Origin: Planctomycetota bacterium
GTDB taxonomy: Bacteria > Planctomycetota > UBA8742 > UBA2392
Length of the DNA stretch: 64,000 bases
Direction of reading: 5' to 3'
Assembly: GCA_020638675.1 (NCBI GenBank)
Contig: JACKID010000001.1
Coordinates: 186,001-250,000 of the forward strand
Below, piece by piece: positions 1-8,393 of the stretch. Below the pieces are notes generated by a model. The model was not told the DNA's origin. It searched no databases and saw only the letters and a program-made list of their open reading frames with translations. A program made the translations under genes and the position numbers. Numbering within the stretch: position 1 is the first letter of the stretch; each line of letters starts with the position of its first letter.

Positions 1-1074
1 GTTGCCGAGGTCGTCCACGGCCGTTGCGATGCCGACCAGGTTCAGGTTCTGGCAGTTTTTGATGTTCGGCACGATCAGGTCGCCGGAATCCAGCGCGACG
101 GCAAAGCCGTAGTTCACGAACTTCTTCACGATGATCTCGTCGCCGTTGATCATCGAGTTGACCATCGGGAAACGCTCCAGCGCGCGGCAGGAGGCCCAGA
201 TGAAGAAGCTGGTGTACGTCAGGTTGAAGCCGTACTCCTGCTTGAAGCGCTTCTTGATGCTCTCGCGGAACTTCACGATGCGCGAGATGTCCACCTCGTG
301 CACCTGGTTCACGTGCGCGGCCGTGTCGATCGTGTTGCGCATGGCCTTCACGATCGCCTTGCGCACGGTGCTCATCTTGACGACCTCGACCGGCTTGCCG
401 GCGAGGCCAAGCTGCTCAAGCGTCTTCTTTTCACCGAACGCGCTGCGTGCGGGTGCGGCCGGCGCGTCGGCGCGCGGGGTGCCGGTGCCGACTTCCATGA
501 CGCGGGCCGGCGGCGCGCTGGTGCGATTCTGCAGGTAGGCTTCGAAGTCCTGCTTGGTGACGCGCCCGTCCTTGCCGCTGCCGGGAAGCTCGCCGATTTC
601 TTCGAGGCTGACGTTCTGCTCTTTGGCCATGGCGCGTACGACCGGGCTGTAGAAACGCTTGCCGTCATGGCGCGGCACGGCCGTGTCGCCGCGGGGCCCT
701 GCATGGTGCGCGGCCGGGCGCTCGGCTACCGCGGTCGCCGCGACGGGCTTGGCAGCCTCCGCCTTGGCCTGTCCGTCGTTGCCGGCGGCGGGCTTGGCGG
801 CCGGTGCCGAGCCGCCGGACTTGGGCGCCGATCCCGCCGCGCCGATGCGCGCGATGACCTGGCCCACTTCGACGGTGTCGTCGGCTTGGTACAGGATTTC
901 GGTCAGGGTGCCGCTGGCCGGCGCGGGGACTTCGCTGTCGACCTTGTCGGTGCTGATCTCGAGCACCGTTTCGTCTTTCTTGACCGTGTCGCCGACGTTC
1001 TTGACCCAGCGCACGATGGTGGCTTCGGCAATCGATTCGCCCATCTTGGGCATCAGCATCTCGATGTCGGACAT
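1..1074 (-). CDS. pdhC: Dihydrolipoamide acyltransferase (E2) of a 2-oxoacid dehydrogenase complex, 3' end beyond window
   Basis: Transfers the acyl group from lipoyl-lysine to CoA in the pyruvate (or related 2-oxoacid) dehydrogenase core. The start is ATG at 1074 and 358 codons are inside the window. Residues 1-75 are a lipoyl domain with the lipoylated lysine at about K44 in EISTDKVDSEVP. An Ala/Pro-rich linker follows, then a peripheral subunit-binding domain (FYSPVVRAMAKEQNVSLEEI...GKDGRVTKQD), then the catalytic domain beginning near TVRKAIVKAM. The catalytic HxxxDG end lies outside the window. E1-beta, E1-alpha, lpd and lipB follow within 11 kb on the same strand. Whether the substrate is pyruvate or a branched-chain acid cannot be told from sequence alone. 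Confidence 0.93.
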   Translation of the reverse strand, partial: MSDIEMLMPKMGESIAEATIVRWVKNVGDTVKKDETVLEISTDKVDSEVPAPASGTLTEILYQADDTVEVGQVIARIGAAGSAPKSGGSAPAAKPAAGNDGQAKAEAAKPVAATAVAERPAAHHAGPRGDTAVPRHDGKRFYSPVVRAMAKEQNVSLEEIGELPGSGKDGRVTKQDFEAYLQNRTSAPPARVMEVGTGTPRADAPAAPARSAFGEKKTLEQLGLAGKPVEVVKMSTVRKAIVKAMRNTIDTAAHVNQVHEVDISRIVKFRESIKKRFKQEYGFNLTYTSFFIWASCRALERFPMVNSMINGDEIIVKKFVNYGFAVALDSGDLIVPNIKNCQNLNLVGIATAVDDLGN

Positions 1075-1140
1075 GGCTTTCCTTGTGCTTGAACCGGGCG
1101 GGAGAATACCACCGGAGGTCGCCTGCGAAAGTCCCGGCGG

Positions 1141-1791
1141 TCACAGATAGACGCGCAGGCCAACCCGCAGCAACTCAAAGTGTACACCGAGGTTGGGAAA
1201 ACTGCCCCCGGTCTCCAGCCAGCCGGAACTGCCGCGGTTGAGCCCGATGCGGAAATCGATTCCGCCTTCGAGGAAGCCGCGGATCTGCGTGCTGCCCAAC
1301 TCGCAGCCGAAGTGGACGCCGCCGCCGATCGCGCTGGTGCTCTTGATCGCGCTGCCGCCGTCATCATATGCACCGAACCCGGCCCGCGCGTCGGCGTACA
1401 ACGCGCCGCCGTCCCAGCGCAGCATGCGGACCCGGAAGCCGATCTCTGCCTCGAAGCCAGCGATGGTTCGATATCTTCCGTAGTGGCCCGTTTCGACGTA
1501 CACGTCGCCGCCGACCCCCGAGACGCCGGCCGTGACGCCGAGCGTCTGGTTGAACAGGTAGCTGAACTCGAGCCCGACCGCGCCCAGGTTGCCGTCCGGG
1601 TAGATCGGGAAGCGCAGGAACGGGCATACCCACGCCGAAAGCCCGAAGTGCCCGGTGTCGATCTGTGTGACAGGTTCAGCGGGCTCCGCCTGACTGAACA
1701 GCGTCCGACGCGCAGTGCGATCGGGAAAGTCCGCCAGCCCGGCCTGGAGGCAGCCGGTGCAGAGAAGCAGCGCGATCAGAAGCCTGAGCAT
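1141..1791 (-). CDS. Secreted/outer-membrane beta-barrel-like hypothetical protein
   Basis: A 216-residue protein with an N-terminal signal sequence (LLIALLLCTGC could be an atypical lipobox). It is followed by alternating hydrophobic/polar stretches rich in Gly and aromatics (LGAVGLEFSYLFNQTLGVTAG, IAGFEAEIGFRVRMLRW, ALYADARAGFGAYDDG), and the last residues are LRVGLRVYL. This pattern is typical of small outer-membrane beta-barrels with a C-terminal aromatic/Leu strand, though I do not recognise a named family. It lies just upstream of E2 on the same strand with a 66-base gap, so co-transcription with the dehydrogenase genes is possible but a shared function is not evident. Confidence 0.6.
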   Translation of the reverse strand: MLRLLIALLLCTGCLQAGLADFPDRTARRTLFSQAEPAEPVTQIDTGHFGLSAWVCPFLRFPIYPDGNLGAVGLEFSYLFNQTLGVTAGVSGVGGDVYVETGHYGRYRTIAGFEAEIGFRVRMLRWDGGALYADARAGFGAYDDGGSAIKSTSAIGGGVHFGCELGSTQIRGFLEGGIDFRIGLNRGSSGWLETGGSFPNLGVHFELLRVGLRVYL

Positions 1792-1805
1792 GGATCCGAT
1801 CCGGT

Positions 1806-2117
1806 TCAGGGCAGATCTACGTAAATGCTGTCGCCTTCAACAGTGACAGGATAGCGATTGACCGCGATCCGGTCGCTCATGAGGCTGACGCCGGTCTTCA
1901 GCTCAAACTGCCAGCCGTGCCACATGCAGGTGATCACGCCGCGGTTGCAGATGGCGTCGTTGAGCGGCGCGTCCATATGCGGGCAGTTGTCGTCGACGGC
2001 GAAGAAGCCGCCCTCTGCGTTGAACAGGGCGATGCCGGGCCCGTCGCCGACTTCGAAGCGCTTGCCCTTGTCGGGCGGCGGAGCTTCGTTGATTGAGCAG
2101 AGGCGAATTCGGGGCAT
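1806..2117 (-). CDS. Rieske-type [2Fe-2S] ferredoxin
   Basis: A 103-residue single-domain Rieske protein. The cluster ligands are visible as C45-P-H47 and C64-M-W-H67 (NCPHMDAPLN and CMWHGWQF), and the spacing fits soluble ferredoxins of the NirD/BphA3 type. It has no signal peptide, so it should act in the cytoplasm as an electron carrier. Its start codon overlaps the stop of the preceding 120-residue gene (TGATG), which suggests translational coupling and a shared role. No oxygenase or nitrite reductase partner lies in the window, so its redox partner is unknown. Confidence 0.85.
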   Translation of the reverse strand: MPRIRLCSINEAPPPDKGKRFEVGDGPGIALFNAEGGFFAVDDNCPHMDAPLNDAICNRGVITCMWHGWQFELKTGVSLMSDRIAVNRYPVTVEGDSIYVDLP

Positions 2118-2479
2118 CAGAAATCGTTGCGCTGCAGGATCGGCACGCCCTGGCGCGCCATTTCGTTACCGTAGGCGTCGGCGAGGTCGCGTGCACGGCC
2201 TTTCACGCGGTTTACGCCGATGATGCCGGTCCACCAAGGCGTGTTGCGCTCGAGCACCCAGTGCGTAGTGCCGTCGCCGGGAACGATGATGTTGACCGTG
2301 AAATCACAGTAGGCCACGAACGCCCCCACGAAGATACTCGCGGCGAGGCTGCCCTGCTGCAGCTTGAGCGTCCAGGCGCCGGACTGCTCAACGCGGTACT
2401 TCATCGCCGGGGCAAGGTCGCCGGTGATCTGCAGCAAGTGTTCAGGCTGACCTTGAGTGACATACAGATGGCCGGGCAT
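2117..2479 (-). CDS. Conserved hypothetical protein coupled to a Rieske ferredoxin
   Basis: A 120-residue protein with no family I can name. It begins MPGHLYVTQGQPEHLLQITG, has a central hydrophobic stretch (SLAASIFVGAFVAYCDFTVNIIV) and ends in a basic, helical tail. The central segment is more like a beta-rich core than a clear membrane helix. It lies 15 bases downstream of E1-beta and overlaps the Rieske gene by one base, so the three are probably one transcript. The coupling suggests it works with, or is the target of, the ferredoxin; this is inference only. Confidence 0.6.
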   Translation of the reverse strand: MPGHLYVTQGQPEHLLQITGDLAPAMKYRVEQSGAWTLKLQQGSLAASIFVGAFVAYCDFTVNIIVPGDGTTHWVLERNTPWWTGIIGVNRVKGRARDLADAYGNEMARQGVPILQRNDF

Positions 2480-2494
2480 GGGGAGGCCTCCGGG

Positions 2495-3475
2495 CTAGTA
2501 GTTGACCAGCTTGCGCAGGGCCTGCTCGATCTTGTCGGCGTTGGGCAGCATGGCCTGCTCGAGCTCGGGCGCGTACGGGATGGGTGTCTCGAGCGCGCCG
2601 ATGCGCATCACGGGCGCGTCGAGATGCTCGAAGCAATGCTCGCTGATGAAGCTGGCGAACTCGCCCGCGACGCTGCCCATCAGCGTGGCTTCGTTGACCA
2701 CCATGGCCCGGTTGGTCTTCTCAACCGTCGCGCGGATCGCCTCGGTGTCGTACGGACGCAGCGACCGCAGGTCGAGCACTTCGACCTCGATACCGTCGGC
2801 CGCGAGCTTCTCGGCCGCCTTGACCGCATAATGCACCATGATGCCGAAGGTGATCACGCTGGCGTCGCGGCCTTCGCGGGCGATGCGCGCCTTGCCGATC
2901 TCGGTCGGCTCGACTTCGCCGATCTCCTCACGCAGCTTGGGGTCGCGGTAGAGGTGCTTGTGCTCGAAGTAGAGCACCGGGTTGTCGTCGCGGATCGCGG
3001 CCTTGATTAAACCCTTGGCGTCCGTGGCGGTGCTGGGCACCACTAGCTTCAGCCCGGGTGTGTTCATGAACCAGGCTTCCATGCAGCCGCTGTGGAACGG
3101 GCCGCCGCTGACGCCGCCGCCCCAAGGAAGGCGCACCACCATGGGAACTTTCGGGCCCCAGCGGTAGTGGATCTTGGCGGCGTTGCTGACCAGCTGATTG
3201 AACCCGCAGGCGACGAAGTCGGCGAACTGCATCTCGGCCACGGGGCGCAGCCCGTACATGGCCGCGCCGATGGCGTTGCCGATGATCGCGCTCTCGGCCA
3301 GCGTGGTGTCCCACACGCGTTCTTCGCCGAATTCCTCGACAAAGCCCTTGGTGACGCCGAACGCGCCGCCGTAAACGCCGATGTCTTCGCCGAGCATGAA
3401 CACGTCAGGGTCGCGATGCATCTCTTCGCGCAGCCCTTCGCTGATTGCTTCGACGTAGGTTGTGCCCTTGGCCAT
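2495..3475 (-). CDS. pdhB: 2-oxoacid (pyruvate) dehydrogenase E1 component, beta subunit
   Basis: A 326-residue transketolase-like subunit of the thiamine diphosphate-dependent E1, which decarboxylates the 2-oxoacid and loads E2. It has the typical start (TTYVEAISEGLREEM), the GEDIG motif, the DTTLAESAIIGNAIGAAMYG segment, the EMQFADFV and HSGCMEAWFMNTPGLKLVVPS motifs and the C-terminal transketolase domain (VTFGIMVHYAVKAAEKL...LDLRSLRPYDTEAI). Length and domain order are normal. The alpha subunit is 3 kb away at 6381-7481 rather than adjacent, which is an unusual split. Confidence 0.93.
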   Translation of the reverse strand: MAKGTTYVEAISEGLREEMHRDPDVFMLGEDIGVYGGAFGVTKGFVEEFGEERVWDTTLAESAIIGNAIGAAMYGLRPVAEMQFADFVACGFNQLVSNAAKIHYRWGPKVPMVVRLPWGGGVSGGPFHSGCMEAWFMNTPGLKLVVPSTATDAKGLIKAAIRDDNPVLYFEHKHLYRDPKLREEIGEVEPTEIGKARIAREGRDASVITFGIMVHYAVKAAEKLAADGIEVEVLDLRSLRPYDTEAIRATVEKTNRAMVVNEATLMGSVAGEFASFISEHCFEHLDAPVMRIGALETPIPYAPELEQAMLPNADKIEQALRKLVNY

Positions 3476-3535
3476 GACTTCCAGTCCGGGTTTTCAGTCC
3501 CGGAGTCTGGAGTCGGATTTTCTGGAGTCAACAGG

Positions 3536-4117
3536 TCAGGCGACGGCCGGCCATATACGCTGTGACTGTGCGCGCTCCCACAGGTCGAGATAGCGCTCGA
3601 CCACGTAGGGGTGAAGCTCGAGTTTGCGGTCCGGTTGCGCGCCGGATTGCAGGATGGCGGCGATGACGTTGGCTTCGTAGCAGGGCCCGGCGGGCGAGTT
3701 CAGGGCGCGCGCCAGCTCGCTTTCCAGATATGCGTTCAGGCGCAGCACGGGGATGCCGCAGTAGATGTCCGTGTCGCCCGGGTCGGGCCAGCAGACCGGC
3801 CCGCCCAGTATCGGCGCGCCCGCCTTGTGGATCAGCAGCGGAACGCCGGTCAGGCAGTGCTTGATGCGTCCGGGGCCGGCGCCCGGACGGAAGCCCGGTA
3901 TCTCGGCCAGCCACTGCCAGTCTTCGGCGATCAGCTCAATCTCGCGGCGGCTTTCGGCGTTGCGCAGCGGCCCGAATGCGAGGCTGCTGGTGAACGCGAC
4001 CGCGAAGCCGCGCTCGACGGCGCCCATGGTCAGGGCACGTGCCGCAAGCTGCGACGCTGAGTGCGTGGCGATGTTCTCGGCAACGAAGCGGTTGCTGACG
4101 GCAATGGACTTGAGCAT
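3536..4117 (-). CDS. Conserved hypothetical protein
   Basis: A 193-residue protein that I do not recognise. I chose the ATG at 4117 because GGGAGG lies 8 bases upstream; an ATG ten codons earlier (4147) is possible. It begins MLKSIAVSNRFVAENIATHS and contains two Pro/Gly-rich stretches (GFRPGAGPGRIKHCLTGVPLLIH and PILGGPVCWPDPGDTDIYCG) and the C-terminal helix YVVERYLDLWERAQ. No signal peptide or membrane helix is present. It sits 60 bases upstream of E1-beta on the same strand and may share its transcript. Confidence 0.55.
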   Translation of the reverse strand: MLKSIAVSNRFVAENIATHSASQLAARALTMGAVERGFAVAFTSSLAFGPLRNAESRREIELIAEDWQWLAEIPGFRPGAGPGRIKHCLTGVPLLIHKAGAPILGGPVCWPDPGDTDIYCGIPVLRLNAYLESELARALNSPAGPCYEANVIAAILQSGAQPDRKLELHPYVVERYLDLWERAQSQRIWPAVA

Positions 4118-4187
4118 GGCTGGGCCTCCCGCACGGATTCCAACCATGTTTCGGCGTCGCGCGGCGAAAACTGCCGCAAAAGTCGGG

Positions 4188-5000
4188 CTATTTCGTGACG
4201 TTGACGCTTTCCCAGAAGGGGCGGGCGAGCACGGCCGTGGCTCCCGGGGCGGTGTGGCCCGGCTCGATGTCGACCAGCGCGCGGCGCGAGACGCGCTCGG
4301 CGATTTCGCGGTCCAGCTCTTCGTTGGTGAGCACGCCGGTGTCGGCGACTGCGCCCAACGCCGTCAGCGCGCACAGGATGGCGTCGAGGTCGTCGCTGTT
4401 GAGCCTGCTTGCGCCCTGGCCGGGGTTGATGCCCAGCTCGGCCAGCAGCTTGGCCATGAGCTTGTCCGCGCGCTTGTTGCGGTCGTCGGCCTTCCAGCCC
4501 TGGCCGCCGTGGTGCGCGCTGCCGCCGGTGTACTGCCCGCGGAAGTCCATCAGCTCAACGGTCGCGCGCGGGTAGACCTCGATCAGGTCATTGCCGATCT
4601 CGAACACGCTGGCCGCAAGCAGCGCACGAAAGCGCACGCCGAACTCGCCGATTTTGTCCGTCAGCGGTGCGTCGCCGTAGAAGGCGAAGTCGATCGGGCG
4701 ATGCGTCAATTCCCAGATCTGCCGCTGGGCGGGCGCGCGGCGGATACCCCCCGCGCCGAGGACGTCGATGTCGATCGCAACGTCCACTCCGATCGGGCGG
4801 GGCAGCTCCAGCAGCCCGGCCCGCCATTCGGCGAACAGGGCCTCTGAGTGGTCTGACAGCTTGTGCTTGCCGGCAAACATCTCGGCCGACTTGAGCGCCA
4901 ACCGTACGTCGCCTTTGGCGCCGAGCGTGGCCACGGCAAGGCTCGGGCGTCTCGCGACGCCGAAAGCGGAAAGGTTGATACCGGTTGCCTGCGTCGCCAT
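4188..5000 (-). CDS. DUF429 family protein (predicted RNase H-fold nuclease)
   Basis: A 270-residue protein matching the DUF429 layout: an N-terminal strand (TGINLSAFGVARRPSLAVATL), a central IDIDVLG segment, the diagnostic IEVYPRATVELM motif near the middle, and a C-terminal DDLDAILCALTALGAV helix. Members are predicted to have an RNase H fold, but no activity is established. The usual first acidic position reads N here (GINLS), so catalytic competence is uncertain. It stands alone between the 193-residue hypothetical and a divergent thiol-redox gene. Confidence 0.7.
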   Translation of the reverse strand: MATQATGINLSAFGVARRPSLAVATLGAKGDVRLALKSAEMFAGKHKLSDHSEALFAEWRAGLLELPRPIGVDVAIDIDVLGAGGIRRAPAQRQIWELTHRPIDFAFYGDAPLTDKIGEFGVRFRALLAASVFEIGNDLIEVYPRATVELMDFRGQYTGGSAHHGGQGWKADDRNKRADKLMAKLLAELGINPGQGASRLNSDDLDAILCALTALGAVADTGVLTNEELDREIAERVSRRALVDIEPGHTAPGATAVLARPFWESVNVTK

Positions 5001-5126
5001 GCCACTCCTCGGGCGGAAGTTGTATCAACCGACCAGTGCGCGTAAACGGCGACAACACCGGAATTCTGCAATACCTGGGGTGGCCTGAGGGTTACATGGG
5101 CACAAACCGCAATATTGGGGGAACAG

Positions 5127-5852
5127 ATGAAACGTGTTGGATGGATGCTGCTGCCATTGCTGATGCTATCGGCCGTCATCGTCGTGCAGGCACAGGATGC
5201 CGACGGCAAGCCCGACAAGCCGGCCGCAGAGACGGAAAAGAAGGCAGAGGGCGAAGCCGGCAAGACGGCAGAGAAGGGCGAAGAAAAGGCTGAAGACAAG
5301 AAGGAAGAAGAGCCCGCGCCCGAGAAGGCAACGCTGGACAAGAAGGCCCCCGACTTCACGCTCAAGAACGCCAACGGCGACGACGTGAAGCTTGCAGATT
5401 ACAAGGACAAGATCGTCGTCCTGGAATGGATCAACCTGGATTGCCCGTGGTGCAAGAAGCACTACGAAGACTCGGACGAGCTGGTGAAGCTGCAAAAGGA
5501 GATGCGCGAGGCCGGCGTGGTCTGGCTGACGATCTGCAGCAGCGGCGAAGGCGAGCAGGGCAACTTCGACGCGGACACGCTCAAGAAGCGCATCAAGAAG
5601 GTGGACCTCAACGCGGACTTCTATCTGCTGGATGCGGACGGCACCGTCGGGCACAAGTACGAGGCGCGCACCACGCCGCACTGCTACGTGATCGACAAGG
5701 AAGGCAAGCTGCGCTACCGCGGCGCCCTCGACAACCTGCGCGTGCGCATGAAGAACAAGAAGCTTGAGGCGGTGAACTACGTGAAGCAGGCCGTCGACGC
5801 CATCAAGGACGGCAAAGCCCCGGCCGACACGGACACCAAGCCGTACGGCTGA
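5127..5852 (+). CDS. Secreted thioredoxin-like (AhpC/TSA-type) redox protein with charged linker
   Basis: A 241-residue protein. The start is ATG at 5127, preceded by GGGGGAACAG, rather than an upstream TTG. A signal peptide (MKRVGWMLLPLLMLSAVIVVQAQ) is followed by a roughly 45-residue Lys/Glu/Ala-rich linker. The redoxin domain then starts at KAPDFTLKNANGDDVKLADY and carries a CPWC active site at about C106/C109 (NLDCPWCKKHYED) and the TTPHCYVIDKEGKLRYRGALD segment usual for this family. It should act as a periplasmic thiol oxidoreductase or peroxidase, and the CPWC pair favours oxidoreductase chemistry. The charged linker may hold the domain away from the membrane. Confidence 0.85.
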   Translation: MKRVGWMLLPLLMLSAVIVVQAQDADGKPDKPAAETEKKAEGEAGKTAEKGEEKAEDKKEEEPAPEKATLDKKAPDFTLKNANGDDVKLADYKDKIVVLEWINLDCPWCKKHYEDSDELVKLQKEMREAGVVWLTICSSGEGEQGNFDADTLKKRIKKVDLNADFYLLDADGTVGHKYEARTTPHCYVIDKEGKLRYRGALDNLRVRMKNKKLEAVNYVKQAVDAIKDGKAPADTDTKPYG

Positions 5853-5893
5853 GCGGTCCACTACGCTGAATAGCGCCGGTCGGCGCAAGCAAA

Positions 5894-5920
5894 CGGGCGG
5901 CCCTCGGGCCGCCCGCTTTC
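5894..5920 (+). terminator. Intrinsic terminator after the redoxin gene
   Basis: The arms CGGGCGGCCC and GGGCCGCCCG form a ten-pair stem with a very short loop, followed by CTTTCATT. It lies 41 bases past the redoxin stop codon. Confidence 0.75.
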
Positions 5921-5948
5921 ATTGCTTCGAGGCCTCCACCGCTCGTTT

Positions 5949-5963
5949 TGCAAATAATTTGCA
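5949..5963. promoter_or_regulatory. AT-rich palindrome, possible operator
   Basis: TGCAAATAATTTGCA is a near-perfect palindrome (seven-base arms around one base) in a locally AT-rich stretch, 71 bases before the 107-residue gene at 6035. It could bind a regulator of that gene. No other evidence supports this. Confidence 0.3.
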
Positions 5964-6034
5964 TTTAAAGCGTAAGGCGGAGCCGGCTACATCGACGTAA
6001 TACTCAGGGAGCGACGCACGTTGAGGAAGAGGCT

Positions 6035-6358
6035 ATGGAGGTTCAGGACGACATCCAGAAACGTTTCGACGAGCTAGGTGGGACGAAGTTCTTGGCACTG
6101 GACACAATTGAAGAAGCTGGGAGGTTAGGCAACTACGGCCAGCCCTTCAGGTGGGCATTCGTGCTCGAGTGCAAGAGGCCCGACGAAAATGCTGCAGTTC
6201 CGACGTTCGATGTTGCACATGCAATTATCGAGTTCGCGACCGGGGCGCTGTGTGTGAGCATCGACCTGCCGAGCACGGGTGAACCCGCAACCGACAGGAA
6301 GGAATTGCTATCACGAGTGGGTCCAGCGCCAATGCGCCTTCGTGGTCACCTTGGTTAG
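6035..6358 (+). CDS. Small hypothetical protein
   Basis: A 107-residue protein without signal peptide or membrane helix, starting at ATG with GAGGAAGAGG just upstream. It begins MEVQDDIQKRFDELGGTKFLA and reads as a small alpha/beta fold (FRWAFVLECKRPD, FDVAHAIIEFATGALCVSID). I do not recognise a family. Codon use is less GC-biased than its neighbours and its upstream region is AT-rich, which hints at recent acquisition. It ends convergently 22 bases from E1-alpha. Confidence 0.5.
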   Translation: MEVQDDIQKRFDELGGTKFLALDTIEEAGRLGNYGQPFRWAFVLECKRPDENAAVPTFDVAHAIIEFATGALCVSIDLPSTGEPATDRKELLSRVGPAPMRLRGHLG

Positions 6359-6380
6359 TACGTTGTGACCGAGCTGTCGG

Positions 6381-7481
6381 TCAGCGGTACTTGCGGTCGT
6401 AGAGGAACTCGTCGTCTTCGTGGGCGGGGTGGCGCTGGTCGGCGTAGACGCCCTGCATCACCGTGGCCGGGTCGGGCTTGGGTTGCTTCATGACCCACTC
6501 TTCGGCCTCTTCGATCTCGGCCTTCACCTTTTCGGTCATGTCGCTGATGCCGTCGTCGTCGATGTAGCCCAGCTCCTTCAGGTACGCGCCGTAGCGCAAC
6601 AGCGGATCGCGCTCTTCCCAGTACTTGAAGATCTCCTCGGGCACATACTTGGCCGGGTCGTGCTCGGCGTGGCCCTTGCGGCGGAAGGTCAGCACCTCAA
6701 ACATTTGGGTACCTTCGCCGGCTCTCGCGCGGTCCACGGCGTCCTTGCTGGCCTCATAAACCGCGTTGGCGTCGTTGCCGTCGATCGTGATGCCGTGCTT
6801 GATGCCGTAGCCGACGGCCTTGTCGCTGAAGCGCTCCGCCAGGCACTGGGTCTCGCTGGGTGTGCTGTAGGCGTACTGGTTGTTCTCGATGATCACGACC
6901 AGGGGGCACTTGCGCACGGCCGCGAAGTTCACGTCTTCATGGAACTCACCGGTGCTGGTGCTGCCTTCGCCGATCCAGGTCAGGGCGACGCGTTTTTCGC
7001 CCTTCATGCGCGCCGCCAGCACGTAGCCCGACGCCAGCGCGATGCTCGCGCCCAGCATGCTGATCGGCGCGATGATGCCGTAACGCAGGTCGCCCATGTG
7101 GGTGTTGCCGTCGCGCCCGCCTGTGGGGCTGTTGGTGCGGTACATGTAGTTGGCGAGGAAGTCGCGCGGCGGCAGGCCTTTTACCAGTGTGCTGCCCGCG
7201 TTGCGGATCATCGGCGCGATGATGTCGTCCTTCTCGACGGCGTAGGCGCTGGCGCAGCTGGAGGCTTCCTGGCCCAGGCTGGAAAACGCCGCGCCGATCA
7301 CCAGCCCGCGGCGGTACAGCAGGCTGATCTTGTTGTCGAACTCGCGGTTCACCACCATCCAGCGGAACAGCTCAAGCTGCTGCTGCTTGGAAAGGCGCGT
7401 CTCCAGCTGGATGTTGCCGGCTTTCGAGTGCGTCTCTTTCTTCGTCACCTTCGGTGGCGTCTTTGCTTTTGCCTTGGCCAT
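6381..7481 (-). CDS. pdhA: 2-oxoacid (pyruvate) dehydrogenase E1 component, alpha subunit
   Basis: A 366-residue alpha subunit that binds thiamine diphosphate and, with the beta subunit at 2495-3475, forms E1. I start it at the ATG at 7481 (MAKAKAKTPPKV), since a start 14 codons earlier would add an unusual leader. Visible motifs are SLLYRRGLVIGAAFSSLGQEA, the GGRDGNTHMGD segment, the thiamine-binding stretch GEGSTSTGEFHEDVNFAA...IENNQYAYST, and the RRKGHAEHDPAKYVP phosphorylation-loop region. The Lys-rich N-terminus is typical of an E1-alpha tail. It is separated from pdhB by three unrelated genes. Confidence 0.93.
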   Translation of the reverse strand: MAKAKAKTPPKVTKKETHSKAGNIQLETRLSKQQQLELFRWMVVNREFDNKISLLYRRGLVIGAAFSSLGQEASSCASAYAVEKDDIIAPMIRNAGSTLVKGLPPRDFLANYMYRTNSPTGGRDGNTHMGDLRYGIIAPISMLGASIALASGYVLAARMKGEKRVALTWIGEGSTSTGEFHEDVNFAAVRKCPLVVIIENNQYAYSTPSETQCLAERFSDKAVGYGIKHGITIDGNDANAVYEASKDAVDRARAGEGTQMFEVLTFRRKGHAEHDPAKYVPEEIFKYWEERDPLLRYGAYLKELGYIDDDGISDMTEKVKAEIEEAEEWVMKQPKPDPATVMQGVYADQRHPAHEDDEFLYDRKYR

Positions 7482-7675
7482 GCCGCCGAATATGTAGAAC
7501 GCCCGCCCGCAGCGCAAGCGCATGTCGGCCGGCAGTGCTCATCCGCCGCCACGTCCGTTGCTGGGGGCGAGCGTCTCGCGCGGCGCAACGAGCCCGAAAT
7601 TCTGGTGCTTACGTCACGAGCGGTCATATGCTTGGGCTGCCGGGATTTCCTGACAACCGACCTCTTGAGGACTGT

Positions 7676-8392
7676 ATGCGCAAGCTGAATGGCCTGTGGG
7701 TGCTGCTGGTGATGCTCTGTGCGCTGACAGCGTGCGGCGGGAACAAGTCGCAGTCGGACAAGGACACGAATGATTCCGACAAGTGGTCCACCGCGAACGT
7801 GAAGCGCGAGGACACGTCCAACAAGGGCGGCGGCTCCGGCGGAAGCAAGTCGAACAGCGCAGACGCCGGCGGCAACAAGGCCGGCACAAACAGCGACGGC
7901 GGCGGCAAGACACCGGACCCCCAGCCGGATCCCGAGCCGACCATCAGTGACGAGCCGGTCGCGCGCACGGACTTCGAGGGCAAGATCACCGAGTTCAAGC
8001 ACGTGATCGCCATGTGGGATGAAGTGAACCACTCCGTCCGGTTCATCGCATCGACGGAAGAAATCCCGGAAGACCAGTACCCGCGCCTGCGCAACGGCGA
8101 GCCGATCGAGGGCGAAACCCCGCACTTCATCATGTCGTTCGTGCTGGAGGAGGGCACGACGAAGCTGGACAAGGCGAAAGTCGAAAACTGGTTCTACGAC
8201 TTCTACTGGCTGACTTCGCTCAGCCCGATGTCGCTGCGCAACATCGGCAAGGAAACGATCTCGCTGATGTCCGGCACCGCCAGGGTCGGCGAAACGCTGA
8301 AGCTGATCATCGACTTCAAGAGCGCCAACGTGAAAGACGCGCCCGATGAGAAGATCGACTTCGACGTGCAGTTCGAAGTGAAACTTCAATAG
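7676..8392 (+). CDS. Lipoprotein with Gly/Ser/Asn-rich linker, unknown function
   Basis: A 238-residue protein. I start it at the ATG at 7676, with a TTGAGGA ribosome binding site, rather than far upstream. A type II signal peptide ends in the lipobox LTAC (MLCALTACGGNK). It is followed by a roughly 70-residue low-complexity linker rich in Gly, Ser, Asp and Lys ending in DPQPDPEP. A folded C-terminal domain of about 140 residues then shows beta character (FEGKITEFKHVIAMWDEVNHSVRFIAS, KLIIDFKSANVKD). I do not recognise the domain. It is convergent with lipB, with one base between the stop codons. Confidence 0.65.
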   Translation: MRKLNGLWVLLVMLCALTACGGNKSQSDKDTNDSDKWSTANVKREDTSNKGGGSGGSKSNSADAGGNKAGTNSDGGGKTPDPQPDPEPTISDEPVARTDFEGKITEFKHVIAMWDEVNHSVRFIASTEEIPEDQYPRLRNGEPIEGETPHFIMSFVLEEGTTKLDKAKVENWFYDFYWLTSLSPMSLRNIGKETISLMSGTARVGETLKLIIDFKSANVKDAPDEKIDFDVQFEVKLQ

Positions 8393-8393
8393 C

